A program made the position numbers and the translations under genes. Positions 8,623 through 17,035 of a stretch of DNA of 22,117 nucleotides are shown here, in pieces; within the stretch, counting starts at the first letter, position 1; each line of letters opens with the position of its first letter. The notes below the pieces were generated by a model, which was not told where the DNA came from, made no database searches, and was given only the letters and a program-made list of their open reading frames with translations. This stretch comes from Baffinella frigidus. Taxonomy: Eukaryota > Cryptophyceae > Cryptomonadales > Baffinellaceae. The DNA lies in NCBI GenBank assembly GCA_026770585.1, contig MU646442.1:425325-447441 (forward strand). Reading direction: 5' to 3'.

Positions 8623-9613
8623 CTTTCCGTCCCAAGGAAACAGCCGACACACATACGACCGGTCGCTGCAGCTCATCGACCTCCAGAGGAACGCGCTGAG
8701 CAGGGACAGGAGCGCCTGCGCCTCCGCGAGCCAGGACCCGCAGGGTCCGCCCCACTGTCGCGAACATGAACGCGGTGCGCTTCGTTTGGGGCCATTTGGT
8801 CTCCGCGCCCAAGAACCTGGACCAGGAGCTCTACGTCGACGAGGAGTGCGGGCACGCGCACGCGGTTTGCGCTGAAGGTTCCGAGCAGGAGGCTGGGCCA
8901 GCGTCCCGGGTAAGCGGATGGGTCCCCGGGTTGGGCTGGCTTCTGAATCGACGCTCGGCCCTCCGGCACTCCGCTCTTGTCCTGCACACCAAGGACTCGT
9001 CGGGTCATGGCAGGAGCATGATGGAGCGGTATCTGCTTGACCAGACTGGCCTTGAGGAGCACGCGGGGGGCGGGGATTCGCCCTCGGGGGAATCGTCGGA
9101 TTCGTTGGAAGCTGCATCAGAGCGTCGCGCTCTCGACGGGAGGGGCGGGAGTAGCGATGGGAGCTGCGCGGTGCGCTTCAACAGCAGCATGGCTTCAGGG
9201 CAAGACACGCAGGGCAACATGGTGGCGGAGTTGTCGGCGTTTGACGCCCCGCCGCAGCCGCTCGTCTCCTTCGCCATCCCCGCCCACTTTCTCGGCTACA
9301 AACTCAACCTCGTATTCAGCGACAAGGCCCACGAACCAGAGGCCGACACCAGAGCGCGTGTCACGCTCTGGGGGTGGGCAGTGGGACTGCGCGCAACGCT
9401 GCCGCCGCCGCCGGCCGACGCTGGTCCGGTCGACGCGCTCCTCCTCTCAGCATGCTGAGTGCCAGTGCAGTTGCCTGGAGCGCCAACTCCGGACCTCCGG
9501 GGCGCGAGTGCCGGCGATGTCAGCGCTCAGAGCGCGATGGGGTGGCGGTCGCCCCCGCGGTTCCGGAGGGTCTCTGCAATGGCGTCGAGTGGGGAGGTTT
9601 GGACGTGGTGTAG
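8623..9613 (+). CDS. Candidate multi-exon protein gene, unknown function, apparent frame change
   Basis: Three blocks look coding from G/C-rich third codon positions and matching splice phases. Block 1 (about 8623-8909) reads RSLQLIDLQRNALS in one frame up to about 8741, then switches by one base to a frame containing NAVRFVWGHLVSAPKNLDQ; no intron fits at that point. Block 1 ends at a strong donor (CGG|GTAAGC, phase 0). Block 2 (9213-9373) starts after CGCAG and contains VSFAIPAHFLGYKLNLVF. It ends at GG|GTGGGC in phase 2. A 77-nt intron ends CTCCTCTCAG and block 3 (9451-9613) resumes in the right phase, ending VEWGGLDVV and TAG. TGTAA, a green-algal type polyadenylation motif, lies at 9636. 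A faint likeness of block 2 to laminin IV-A-type domains is too weak to name it. The 5' end is not found. It may be a gene with a sequence error or a pseudogene. Confidence 0.45.
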
Positions 9614-9633
9614 GTGTTTAAGAATGTACACGA

Positions 9634-9640
9634 GTGTAAA
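9634..9640 (+). promoter_or_regulatory. TGTAA motif, possible polyadenylation signal
   Basis: TGTAA lies 22 nt after the TAG of the candidate gene ending at 9613. TGTAA is the usual polyadenylation signal in chlorophyte green algae. A second TGTAA occurs at 9715. Five-base motifs arise by chance often, and none was found just after the AP1S stop codon. Confidence 0.25.
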
Positions 9641-9844
9641 TACAAGGTAAGATATGCTTTGTGGCGTGCGGAGGAACAGTGCTGCAGTGTGGGTGCTCCA
9701 AGCGGGTTGTTGGATGTAACATGCAGGGGCGATGCACGCACCGCATGCCCCTCGCTCGAGAGCTCTTCTCGCGTGCATGCAGCAACTTCCGCTCGAAGTC
9801 TACCTGCTTCTGAATGAAATAACTTGCACCGAGCCTTTGAGCCC

Positions 9845-9966
9845 GACAGGGGGTACCTGGCTCATAAATAAACGTACCCCCCTGGGACCCTACAGTAGGG
9901 CTATGCCTCGGGCCTTATGGTGGTCCTAGGAGGGGGGCGTTTTCTTATAAGCGAGGTACCCCTGTA
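9845..9966. mobile_element. MITE-like element, CAGGGGTACC family, copy 1
   Basis: About 120 bp with inverted ends resembling CAGGGGTACCTCGCTCATAA and a core of GGGACCCTACAGTAGGG followed by GGTCCTAGGAGGGGGGCG. No coding capacity. Confidence 0.75.
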
Positions 9967-10081
9967 AACCCTAAACCCGTAATCGTAAGAACCGCTGATC
10001 TCGATGGGAGTGTTTTGAGGATGCGCGAGGCTGATGAAAGGGGGGGCAGCTGCCGCCTCGTCAGCACAGGGTTGACGCGGG

Positions 10082-10248
10082 TACAGGGGTACCTCGCTCA
10101 TAAGAAACCGACTTACAGGGGTACCTCGCTCACAAGAACCCCCCCCCACCTAGGACCACCGTAGGACCCTACATGTGTAGGCATGGTCCTACTGTAGGGT
10201 CCTCTAAGGGGGGGGGGGGTTCTTATGGGCGAGGTACCCCTGTAAGTC
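10082..10248. mobile_element. MITE-like element, same family, copy 2 with an extra left end
   Basis: The complete copy is 10114-10244, and its palindromic ends extend outward through CGACT/AGTCG to 10110-10248. A second left terminus TACAGGGGTACCTCGCTCAT lies at 10082, suggesting nested or tandem insertion. Confidence 0.75.
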
Positions 10249-10288
10249 GCTGCCTGCATGCCTACGACTATGCACCCACAATTCTGCC

Positions 10289-10475
10289 CACAGGGGTACC
10301 TCGCTCATACGAAACCGCCCCCCCCCCTAGGACCATCAGCCCCCCCCCCTAGGACCACAATAGGGCCCCACATGTAGGCATAGGCTTTAGGGTCCCAGGG
10401 GGGTGCGGCAGGTCCTAGGGGGGTGCGGTAGGGTCCCAGGGGGTTGCGGCTTCTTATGAGCGAGGTAACCCTGTA
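10289..10475. mobile_element. MITE-like element, same family, copy 3, internally expanded
   Basis: Left end CAGGGGTACCTCGCTCATA, right end CTTATGAGCGAGGTAACCCTG. The interior repeats CCCCCCCTAGGACC twice and GGGTCCCAGGGGGGTGCGG several times, so it is longer than its relatives. Confidence 0.7.
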
Positions 10476-11171
10476 CACCATCATACATGTTGCTGTAGGA
10501 GGATTGGTGGGCCTGGCACTGAAGGTACATTTAACTCAAGCCAGGGGCACACTCTCGATGCGAAGAAGAAGAAGAAGAAGAAGAAGAAGAAGAAGAAAGC
10601 CAAAAGACTCTGCATGCCGCGCGTAGAAGTCGCTTTACTCTCTCTCCACATTAGGTCCGAGCCTCAGTCTAAGTTGACAGACGCCCTAGGCTGTAGTTGA
10701 CTGATCATCGAGGCACTGACCCTGGCTTCGAGGTCCAGGGTCTATGGGGATCGAGCGCTGCTCAGAGCGATCACCGTTCTCTAGGAACTCTAGGACGTGT
10801 GAAGTACAGACTCGAGACACGCTCAACTTGAGCACAACGGCTTTGTACGAATTCACTCCACCACACAACTCCCTAGAGTAGCCCCGCGAGCCAAGAGCGA
10901 ACCAGGGCCTCGAACATGTGTCTTGAAAATCCGCAATTTTTCTCCCACCCCAAATATTTTTCGCCAGGGTTCAAGAGGGCATTGAGATCTTTCCAAAACC
11001 TAGAAAACCGTCGCCAGGTCCAGAATCTTTCAACTAGAAACCCCCGTCCGAGGTACACAAGGTCCAGTGTAAAGTCACAAGCGATCCGAGGCGGGCCCGA
11101 GAGGGGAAAAGAAAAGAAAAAGGTTTGAGGAGGGGTCGGCGCCAGGGGAGACGGGAAGGAAGCCTGGAGAG
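10476..11171 (+). other. Region upstream of AP1S
   Basis: It contains a (GAA)n tract at 10561-10598, no recognisable TATA box or other core promoter motif, and no convincing gene. An upstream ATG at 10916 opens a 70-codon frame ending at 11128, 43 nt before the AP1S start. If the transcript begins before 10916 this would be an upstream ORF, but the transcription start cannot be placed. Confidence 0.5.
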
Positions 11172-14100
11172 ATGATCCAGTTCTTTCTGCTGGTGAGCCG
11201 GCAGGGCAAGTGTCGCCTGTCCAAGTGGTAATTTCCAGTCCGTCCAATGCCCCGTCTTTCCACGCTGGAAGGGGGTTCGCTCATGCCGCACCCTGCTGGC
11301 GTCACCAGCGAGGTGCAGCGGTGGCGGGTGTAGTATGTGCTGGCGCTGATTGCTGTCTGGATCTGTCCAGGTACGCGCCATACATGGAGAAGGAAAAGAA
11401 GAAGATGATCCGCGAGGTGTCACAGATGTGCCTCACCCGCCCGCAGGTCCGCCCCCCCCCCCCCGGCCGTGGTCTCCCGGGTGCTTTGGACAGGATCTGG
11501 ACCAGCGCCAGGATTCGCAGAATCTTCCAGGGATTGATGCAGTCTCTCCCGCGCCCTGCGACCTCCTGGATCTGCAAGTCCAGCGCCGCAAGCCCCTGCT
11601 GATCTCCGCGCTCCCTGTGGCACCCTCGCCCCTGACCCTTGCTTCCCGCGAGCAGAAGCTGTGCAACTTCCTCGAGTGGCGCGAGTACAAGCTGGTCTAC
11701 AAGCGCTACGCCTCCCTCTTCTTCATCACTTGCGGTACCCCCGCCCCATCCATCCTCCTCATCCTCGATCCCCTCCCATGCGCGCTGCGCTTGAGCCCGG
11801 GGCATTGGGCGCGCGCAGGGTACGTGCGCGTCCTCGCGGCGCTCCCTGCCGTGAGCATGCGCCCCCCGCGGGCATGCCGCGCCATCCATAACCGTGGTGC
11901 ACCCTCTGCGCAGTGGACAAGACGGACAACGAATTGATCACCCTCGAGATCATCCACCAGTTCGTCGAGGTCCGCTCCCTACACCACTCTAATAGGGTAA
12001 CGGCCTGAAAATGGGGTAGTTAGGCCTACGGCATTGCCTAGGACCTCCTACCGTAGGCCGAGACTTTTTGGTCCTAGGATCCCTCGGCCTACGGTAGGAG
12101 GTCCTAGGCAATACCGTTTGCCTAACTACCCCATTTTCAGGCCGTCAGCCTGTGAACTCGAGAATGCTAGAGGATCCTATTTACATGTGGGGTTGTAAAT
12201 CTTTGTACTAAGATAGGGTGTTTCAACCTCGCGCCTGGCCAATATATGGCCAGTTACGTGGCCATTCAACGAAAGTTACTACACAAATGCCCGCTTTTTA
12301 AAGCGCATCGGTTTTAAATAGGCCCCTCTAGCATTCTCGTCGCTCCCCTAGCTCTCTCTCTCTATTTCGCACCCGACGGAGAATCAACCGTTTGCGTCGA
12401 GGGCGACCCCCCTCCGCCCGGACGAGAGAGAGGAGGATTTTAGGATTCAGAGTTTCGGGTGTAGGGTCACTGCATTTCCCCCGTGTGTGAAGCGGATGTA
12501 CACAGGATTTTGGGGGTTGGGGTTTAGATTTCAGGAAATCCTGAAATCTCAACCCAAACCCCCAAAATCTGTGATTCCTCGCTGCAGCACGTAGGTCCTG
12601 GGTCGCTCAACCCTCAACCCTCTAACCCTAAACCAGAAACCCCAAACCCGAAAACCTAAATCCTAAACCCTAAACTCTAGACCCCAAACCCTAAACCCCG
12701 AACCCTAAACCCTAAAACCTAAACCCTAAACCCTAAAACCTAAACCCTACACCATACACCTTAAACCCTAAACCCAAAACCCAAAACCCAAAACCCAAAA
12801 CCCAAAACCCAAAACCCAAAACCCAAAACCCTGAACACGAAACCAGGTGCTGGATCGCTACTTCGGGAACGTGTGCGAGCTGGACCTCATTTTCAACTTC
12901 CACAAGGTGAGAGCGCTCTTGTTTAATTGTCCGCGATCGAGGCAACACGGGGTTCCTTTAAAAAGCCAGGACCGGAAATCCGGTCCCTGCTTTTTCATTT
13001 TAAAAGTCCATTACCCTTAGAATTCAGGTGAAGGTTTTTAGAACCCCTTGAAGTTGAATCACGCCCTCGCTCGGCAGCGGAATCCGTGTCTTGATTGGTA
13101 GTAATTCGTGTCTTGATTGATAGTAACTCGTGTCTTGGTTCATAGTAATTTACTACTAACGCGTGTCGTGATTGATAGTAACTCGTGTCTTGATTGGTAG
13201 TAATTTAATGCCAACTCCTGTCTTGATTGATAGCAACTCGTGTCTTGATTGATAGTAATTTAACACCAACGCGTGTCGTGATTGATAGTAACTCCTGTCT
13301 TGATTAATGGACACAAGATTTGGTATCAATATCAACACGTGTAAGTATTAGTTGGCAAAAATACCAACACGCGATGGTATCAATACATGCACGGCCACTA
13401 CAAGGTCAAAGAGCCTTGATTCATACTCGCGAATGCGGAAGGCACCGCCCCAGGGTCCTACAGAAGGCTACTTATTGACACAGATTGACTTTATTTGAAA
13501 GAGAGAAATGCACGGCGCAGAAACGAGGCGAGCTTAGGAAAATATCCTGGTTATCACCGGTCGAATCCTAAGGCAAGTAACTGCCACTACCCATATTGGG
13601 GGATCCACCAAGGAGAAGGATTTCTAGGAGCCTCCTCTCTCGCCTCTCTCTCTCCCCCCCTCTCCCTCCCTCTACCCTCCCTCTCTCTCTCTCCCTCCTC
13701 TCTCCCTCCTCTCTCCTCTCTCCTCTCTCCTCTCTCCTCTCTCCTCTCTCCCCCTCTTCACCAGCCTGCCGGCGGCACCTAGCCACCCTCGGGCCACCCT
13801 CGGGCCACCCTCGGGCCACCGAGTTTTGTATCACTCAACTCAAGGCTCAAGGGCCTCATTTAGGACCACGTGTGTTCTTGTTCGCAGCTACCCCTTTTCG
13901 CACCCTAGGGGCAGTGGCCACCCACACAGCGGGCTACGAAGGGATTTTCGGGCGCTGAGAGCCCGAGTTACCGTTACCCTATCCGTGGGAACCCCCCTAT
14001 GTCCCTACGGGTTGCCTACTGTAGGGTCCTGGGTCTTATCGATTAGGGATTATTCAAAGCGTGTGTTCTTGTTCGCGGCTACCCCTTTTCGCTCCCTAGG

Positions 14101-16236
14101 GGGTGTAGGGTTTAAGGTTTAGGTTCAGACTCCAACAACACTCCCATCAAACACAGCCCCGGCTCCAGGAAACTGGAGCAGAAGGGTGGCTGTGATCCCC
14201 CCGTAAGGCAAGTTGCCGTACCGTACGGCAAGTTGCTGTACAGGGGTTAAGTGGCCACTGTGGCACCCTCGGGGCAGTGTGTGCGTGCTTCTTCACAAGC
14301 AACCCTGTTTTAGGGCTTGGGGATTTAGGGTTTAGGTTTAGGTCTAGGTTTAGTGTGACGCCATCGTCGGTCCGGCCGGGTTGAACCCCGTTTTCTTCTT
14401 CCTTCTTTGTTACTCTCGATACAGGTCCTAAATGAGGCCCTTGAGCCTTGAGTTGAGTGATACAAAAGTCTATGAGCCTTAAGAAACGGGCCCACCTCGG
14501 AAACGTGAGCCCCGTTTCCTAGTCTTACAAGGCCTTCGCGGAAGGGAATACATGGTGGCCATGTTGGTTTCGATCCGTAATAAACGCAAATTGTTCTCTC
14601 TCTGTTCCACACAGTGGGCTTCGAAGGAAATTTCGACCAGAAATTTACAGTCCACCTACCCTAACACAGGCTACCGTAACACATACTTACCCTCCACACA
14701 TACTCCTTCGGCCGGCCCCCGATTTCCCCCTACAAGGAAGTATGCCTGAAGGGTGGACACCATAATGCATACCTACCCTCCACACATACTCAATCAGTCC
14801 GGCCCCGACGGGTATGTGTTAGGGTAGGTCCACTGTAGTCGAAAATTCGGTTGATGGGATGTCTTTGCACTGTACACAGCAATGTTTGGTACCAAGATAA
14901 TAAATGGACCGATCTGAGAAGCCCACTGTGTGGACATGGAGGCCATGCCACTCGGAACACTACGAGGAACCGTGCTTAAGTTAATTATTGGATGCTTGCC
15001 CTAGAAACACGCCAAAAGTCAGCAATTTGGTACGTCCCTCCCCAGATTTTCGGGGAGGGACGTGCCCCGTAGCCTACCGAGTGGTGGTTTCGATCCGTAG
15101 TCAACGCACTGTTCTCTCTGTCGATTCCTAATAAACGCACGTTTCTCTCTCTGTGTTTTCAGGCGTACTACATTCTCGATGAGCTTCTCATCGCGGGCTC
15201 TCTTAGGGGTTATTCAAAATCCCTTCGAAGTCCGCTGTGTGGTTGGTTTCGATCCGTAGTCAATGCACTGTTCTCCCTGTCGGTGTGTAATAAACGCACG
15301 TTTCTCTCTCTGTCGATTCCTAATAAACGCACGTTTATCTCTCTGTCGGTTCCTAATAAACGCACGTTTCTCTCTCTGTTTCCAGGCGTACTACATTCTC
15401 GATGAGCTTCTCATTGCGGGCGAGCAACAGGAGACAAGCAAGAAGGCGGTCCGTCCCCTAAACCCTAAACCCTACACCCTACACCCCACACCCCACATTT
15501 TAAACCCTGAACCCTAAATCCTAAACCCTAAACTCTAAACCCTGGACTCTAAACCCTAAACTCCAAACCCTAAACCCTAAAACCTCAGCCCTAAACCCTA
15601 AACCCTAAACCCTAAACCCTAAACCCTAAACCCCAAACCCTAAACCCCAAACCCTAAACCCTGCACCCTGAACTCTCCCAACGTCCCCACCTCCTAGCGC
15701 TGCCTCAGCATGAACGGCAAAGTCTGCCGTTGCGAATCATTGCGCCGAACACGGCTCGAAGACAGCGTCGACTAGCTCTGTCTCTGTCTGATTTTGGCCC
15801 AAATGTGGTGAGCCCGGGCTCCTTTTTTGATCCAAAGTTGACGGGGGTTTTCCGCAAACCCGGTATGTCAATTTGGGAATAGTCGATCAACCCGAGCGAG
15901 ACAGAGCTAGACCTCCTAGCACTGTCTCAGTTTGACGTGTTCTCGCCGCACGGGCTAATTTTCGCCCCGAAGTTGACGAATTTGAACCACGAAGTTGGGA
16001 TGTCAACTTGAGAGCAGTCGGCCAACCCGAGGCAGAGGTGGCCCTCCGATGCAGCCGAGCGTGCTGCATAAACCCTAAACCCTAAACCGTGACCATGAAT
16101 CCTTACACCCTACACCCTCACCCCCTGGAAACCCCTGAACATCCTCCCTAAAACCTGAACCACAACCCAGGTTCTCAAGCTCATCACGGAGCAAGACGCG
16201 GTGTGCGAGGAGGGGACGGATAAAGACATGCAGTGA
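11172..16236 (+). CDS. AP1S: AP-1 clathrin adaptor complex, small (sigma) subunit; seven exons
   Basis: Sigma subunit of the AP-1 heterotetramer, which sorts cargo into clathrin-coated vesicles at the trans-Golgi network and endosomes. Exons: 11172-11227, 11371-11446, 11656-11734, 11914-11969, 12847-12906, 15386-15448 and 16171-16236; total 456 nt, 151 residues plus stop. All introns are GT-AG and every junction keeps frame (Trp19 and Val71 are split codons). The product covers the whole family fold: start MIQFFLLVSRQGK, then YKRYASLFF near 60-68, DNELITLEIIH near 75-85, YFGNVCELDLIFNF near 94-107 and AYYILDELLIAGE at 110-122. These motifs separate AP-1 sigma from the AP-2, AP-3 and AP-4 small chains. 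Family members are usually about 155-161 residues; here the C-terminal tail (after ITEQD, near 139) is short and acidic. The start is the only ATG that gives the conserved N terminus. Only about 9% of the 5.07 kb is coding. Comparison is from memory, but identity is very secure. Confidence 0.95.
12000..12145. mobile_element. Foldback element in AP1S intron 4
   Basis: Two 63-nt arms (12000-12062 and 12083-12145) match at 60 positions by inspection, around a 20-nt loop containing TTTTTGGTCCTAGG. The ends are ACGGCCTGAAAATGGGGTAG and its complement. In the transcript it would form a long stable hairpin. Confidence 0.85.
12501..12573. repeat. Palindrome built from telomere-like sequence
   Basis: The left arm CACAGGATTTTGGGGGTTGG continues through GTTTAGATTTCAGGA and meets its near-complement, ending at 12573. 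It joins G-rich to C-rich telomere-like DNA head to head with almost no loop. Confidence 0.8.
12602..12832 (+). repeat. C-rich telomere-like tract before AP1S exon 5
   Basis: CCCTAAACC units give way to a pure stretch of about eight CCCAAAA units (12770-12826). It ends close to the 3' splice site of exon 5. Confidence 0.85.
13086..13310 (+). repeat. Tandem array with alternating 22- and 33-bp units in AP1S intron 5
   Basis: The unit GTGTCTTGATTGATAGTAAC is repeated. About every second unit has 11 extra nt (TTTAATGCCAA-like), giving a 55-bp higher-order period over about four cycles. Sequence drift between units is low. Confidence 0.8.
13635..13753 (+). repeat. CT-rich simple repeat
   Basis: CTCTCTCC and CTCTCTCCTC units in intron 5, responsible for Ser/Pro/Leu-rich and Glu/Arg-rich frames on the two strands. 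Confidence 0.85.
14391..14493 (+). repeat. Dispersed repeat TACTCTCGATACAGGTCCT, copy 2
   Basis: Matches 6701-6799, including the CTTCTTC lead-in. The core GGTCCTAAATGAGGCCCTTG is present in inverted form at 13826-13867, about 0.55 kb upstream in the same intron. Confidence 0.75.
14607..14933. mobile_element. Inverted-repeat element in AP1S intron 5
   Basis: Termini CCACACAGTGGGCTTC (14607-14622) and GAAGCCCACTGTGTGG (14918-14933) are perfect inverted repeats. Inner inverted blocks include CCACCTACCCTAACACA and TGTGTTAGGGTAGGT, and CCCTCCACACATACTC is duplicated directly inside. No coding capacity. Confidence 0.7.
15088..15421 (+). repeat. Tandem duplication spanning the 3' splice site of exon 6
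   Basis: Copy 1 is 15088-15198 and copy 2 is 15246-15421. Both start TTTCGATCCGTAGTCAA, carry CCTAATAAACGCACGTTT units (one in copy 1, a run of three near-copies in copy 2), a CT-rich tract, CAG, and the start of exon 6. A 47-nt spacer (15199-15245) belongs to a separate dispersed repeat containing TTCGAAGTCCGCTGTGTGG. Related CGATCCGTAATAAACGCA blocks also sit at 14571 and 16276. Confidence 0.85.
15163..15198 (+). pseudogene. Partial copy of AP1S exon 6 with its own 3' splice site
   Basis: The 36 nt encode AYYILDELLIAG, the first 12 codons of exon 6, with one synonymous difference (ATC for ATT). They are preceded by a good acceptor (TGTGTTTTCAG) and by a copy of the flank upstream of the true exon. 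After codon 12 the sequence breaks into an unrelated repeat, with no donor at the proper place. If this acceptor were used and the following intron kept, frame is lost at true exon 6 and a TGA is reached at 15403-15405. It is best read as a tandem-duplicated exon start, either decoy or dead. Confidence 0.85.
15458..15675 (+). repeat. C-rich telomere-like tract in AP1S intron 6
   Basis: Begins 9 nt after the donor of exon 6 and includes six consecutive perfect or near-perfect CCCTAAA units near 15590-15632. Confidence 0.85.
15772..15910. mobile_element. MITE-like element with CTAGCTCTGTC termini, copy 2
   Basis: Ends CTAGCTCTGTCTC and GAGACAGAGCTAG, 139 bp. It contains the AGTTGAC/GTCAATTTG block of the repeat at 4519. 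A diverged second unit (CTAGCACTGTCTC onward, 15916-16037) follows it directly. Confidence 0.7.
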
Positions 16237-16555
16237 CAGGGGGCGAGCGGGTAGCAAGTGAGCGAGAGGCCGAGAGATCCGTAATAAACGCACTTTTCTC
16301 TCTCCTAGGGTGCGAGTCGGCCACGGTCATAGAAGTGAAGATTGTTGCAGTGTGTGGACGGGGGTACAATTCCTCCTGCGCGCGCGAGAGGGTTGTTCAT
16401 TGCAACCAGCATGACCACAATGCATTACCCCCCGGGGAGTTGGTGTTACAGGATGTACCAAAGACACGCTGATCACACGCAAACACACACTTCCAGAGAG
16501 ACACGGTCCTTCATTTCCCAGCCCAGAAATCACCTGGTGGCGCAAAAGGGGTGAG
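16237..16555 (+). other. 3' flank of AP1S
   Basis: Contains an AATAAA within CGTAATAAACGCAC (16276-16290), about 45 nt after the stop; the same block also occurs before exon 6, so it may be repeat and not a polyadenylation signal. No other gene seen. Confidence 0.4.
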
Positions 16556-16582
16556 TGAGCCCAGGCCTTTCCTGAGGCGGGC

Positions 16583-16613
<31 letters not shown>

Positions 16614-17032
16614 GAAGCGGGCCTATCCCAGGCCTCTCCTGAGGCGGGCCCATCCTCTATGCAGCACGTGCACAGCCGCCCTTCAAAAAAAACTTTCCCC
16701 CGAGGCGAGTTCGTCCTGCCCCGAGGTAACGCCACAAGGGTTCACGCGTGAGCCCCTTTCCAGCCTGAAGAGGGGCCCATGCGTGAACCCTTTTTGCACG
16801 ACAGGGCCCGTCCTGTCCCGAGGCGGGCCCATCCGAACCGCCCCGAGGCGGGCCGCCCGCCAAGCCCCTCAGGACTGAGGATTGTTGTCCTGGGGATTTC
16901 GCGAGAGCGGGAGTGTGGGGTCCACCTCGGGACAGGCGTGGGGGATTTCCTGAGGCGGGCCTGTCTATCCTGAGGCCGGCCTATCTGTCCTGAGGCGGGC
17001 CTACATGTATCTGTCCTGAGGCGGGCCTATTT
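16556..17032 (+). repeat. Minisatellite, CCTGAGGCGGGCC family, dispersed units
   Basis: Units of about 18-22 bp around TCCTGAGGCGGGCCTATC are clustered at 16570-16655, 16820-16860 and 16945-17032. A (CTAT)n tract lies at 16583-16612, and an imperfect hairpin (AGGGTTCACGCGTGAGCCCC with its partner) at about 16736-16792. Confidence 0.8.
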
Positions 17033-17035
17033 TAG

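Larger units (their letters stand above)
11970..12846 (+). other. AP1S intron 4 (877 nt) holding two foldbacks and a telomere-like tract
   Basis: The donor is the unusual GTCCGC and the acceptor ends AAACCAG. From 5' to 3' it contains a 63-nt-arm inverted repeat (12000-12145), an AT-rich stretch with a CT run near 12350, a telomere-like palindrome (12501-12573), and a C-rich telomere-like tract (12602-12832) ending about 15 nt before exon 5. No coding sequence was seen in it. Confidence 0.85.
12907..15385 (+). other. AP1S intron 5 (2479 nt), repeat-filled
   Basis: Donor GTGAGA, acceptor TTTCCAG. It holds a 22/33-bp tandem array (13086-13310), a CT-rich run (13635-13753), a threefold 11-bp repeat (CCCTCGGGCCA, about 13787-13820), a duplicated segment sharing CTACCCCTTTTCGC (13869-13913 and 14061-14105), both orientations of a dispersed repeat, a 327-bp inverted-repeat element (14607-14933), and a partial copy of exon 6 with its 3' splice site (15088-15198). 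Two short G-rich telomere-like pieces (14103-14127, 14310-14352) run against the sense orientation. Confidence 0.85.
15449..16170 (+). other. AP1S intron 6 (722 nt)
   Basis: Donor GTCCGT, acceptor CAACCCAG. The first third is a C-rich telomere-like tract (15458-15675). The middle is a 139-bp inverted-repeat element and a diverged tandem relative (15772-16037). The last 100 nt is again C-rich and telomere-like. The phase-0 junction joins Ala130 to Val131. Confidence 0.85.

Noticed and set aside
8584-9117. 177-aa minus-strand frame
   Set aside because: Antisense shadow of the candidate gene at 8623-9613; Arg/Pro-rich composition typical of the reverse of GC3-rich coding DNA.
9213-9373. Resemblance of the FAIPAHFLG stretch to laminin IV type A domains
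   Set aside because: Only a few residues fit and the domain would be far too short; not enough to name the product.
10444-10626. 60-aa frame with a poly-Arg run
   Set aside because: Covers a MITE end and a (GAA)n microsatellite.
11302-11937. Two 195-aa frames, one per strand
   Set aside because: The plus frame covers AP1S introns and parts of exons out of frame, and the minus frame is antisense; the spliced AP1S exons explain the region better.
13086-13310. CRISPR-like array
   Set aside because: Units are tandem without unique spacers, in an intron of a eukaryotic gene.
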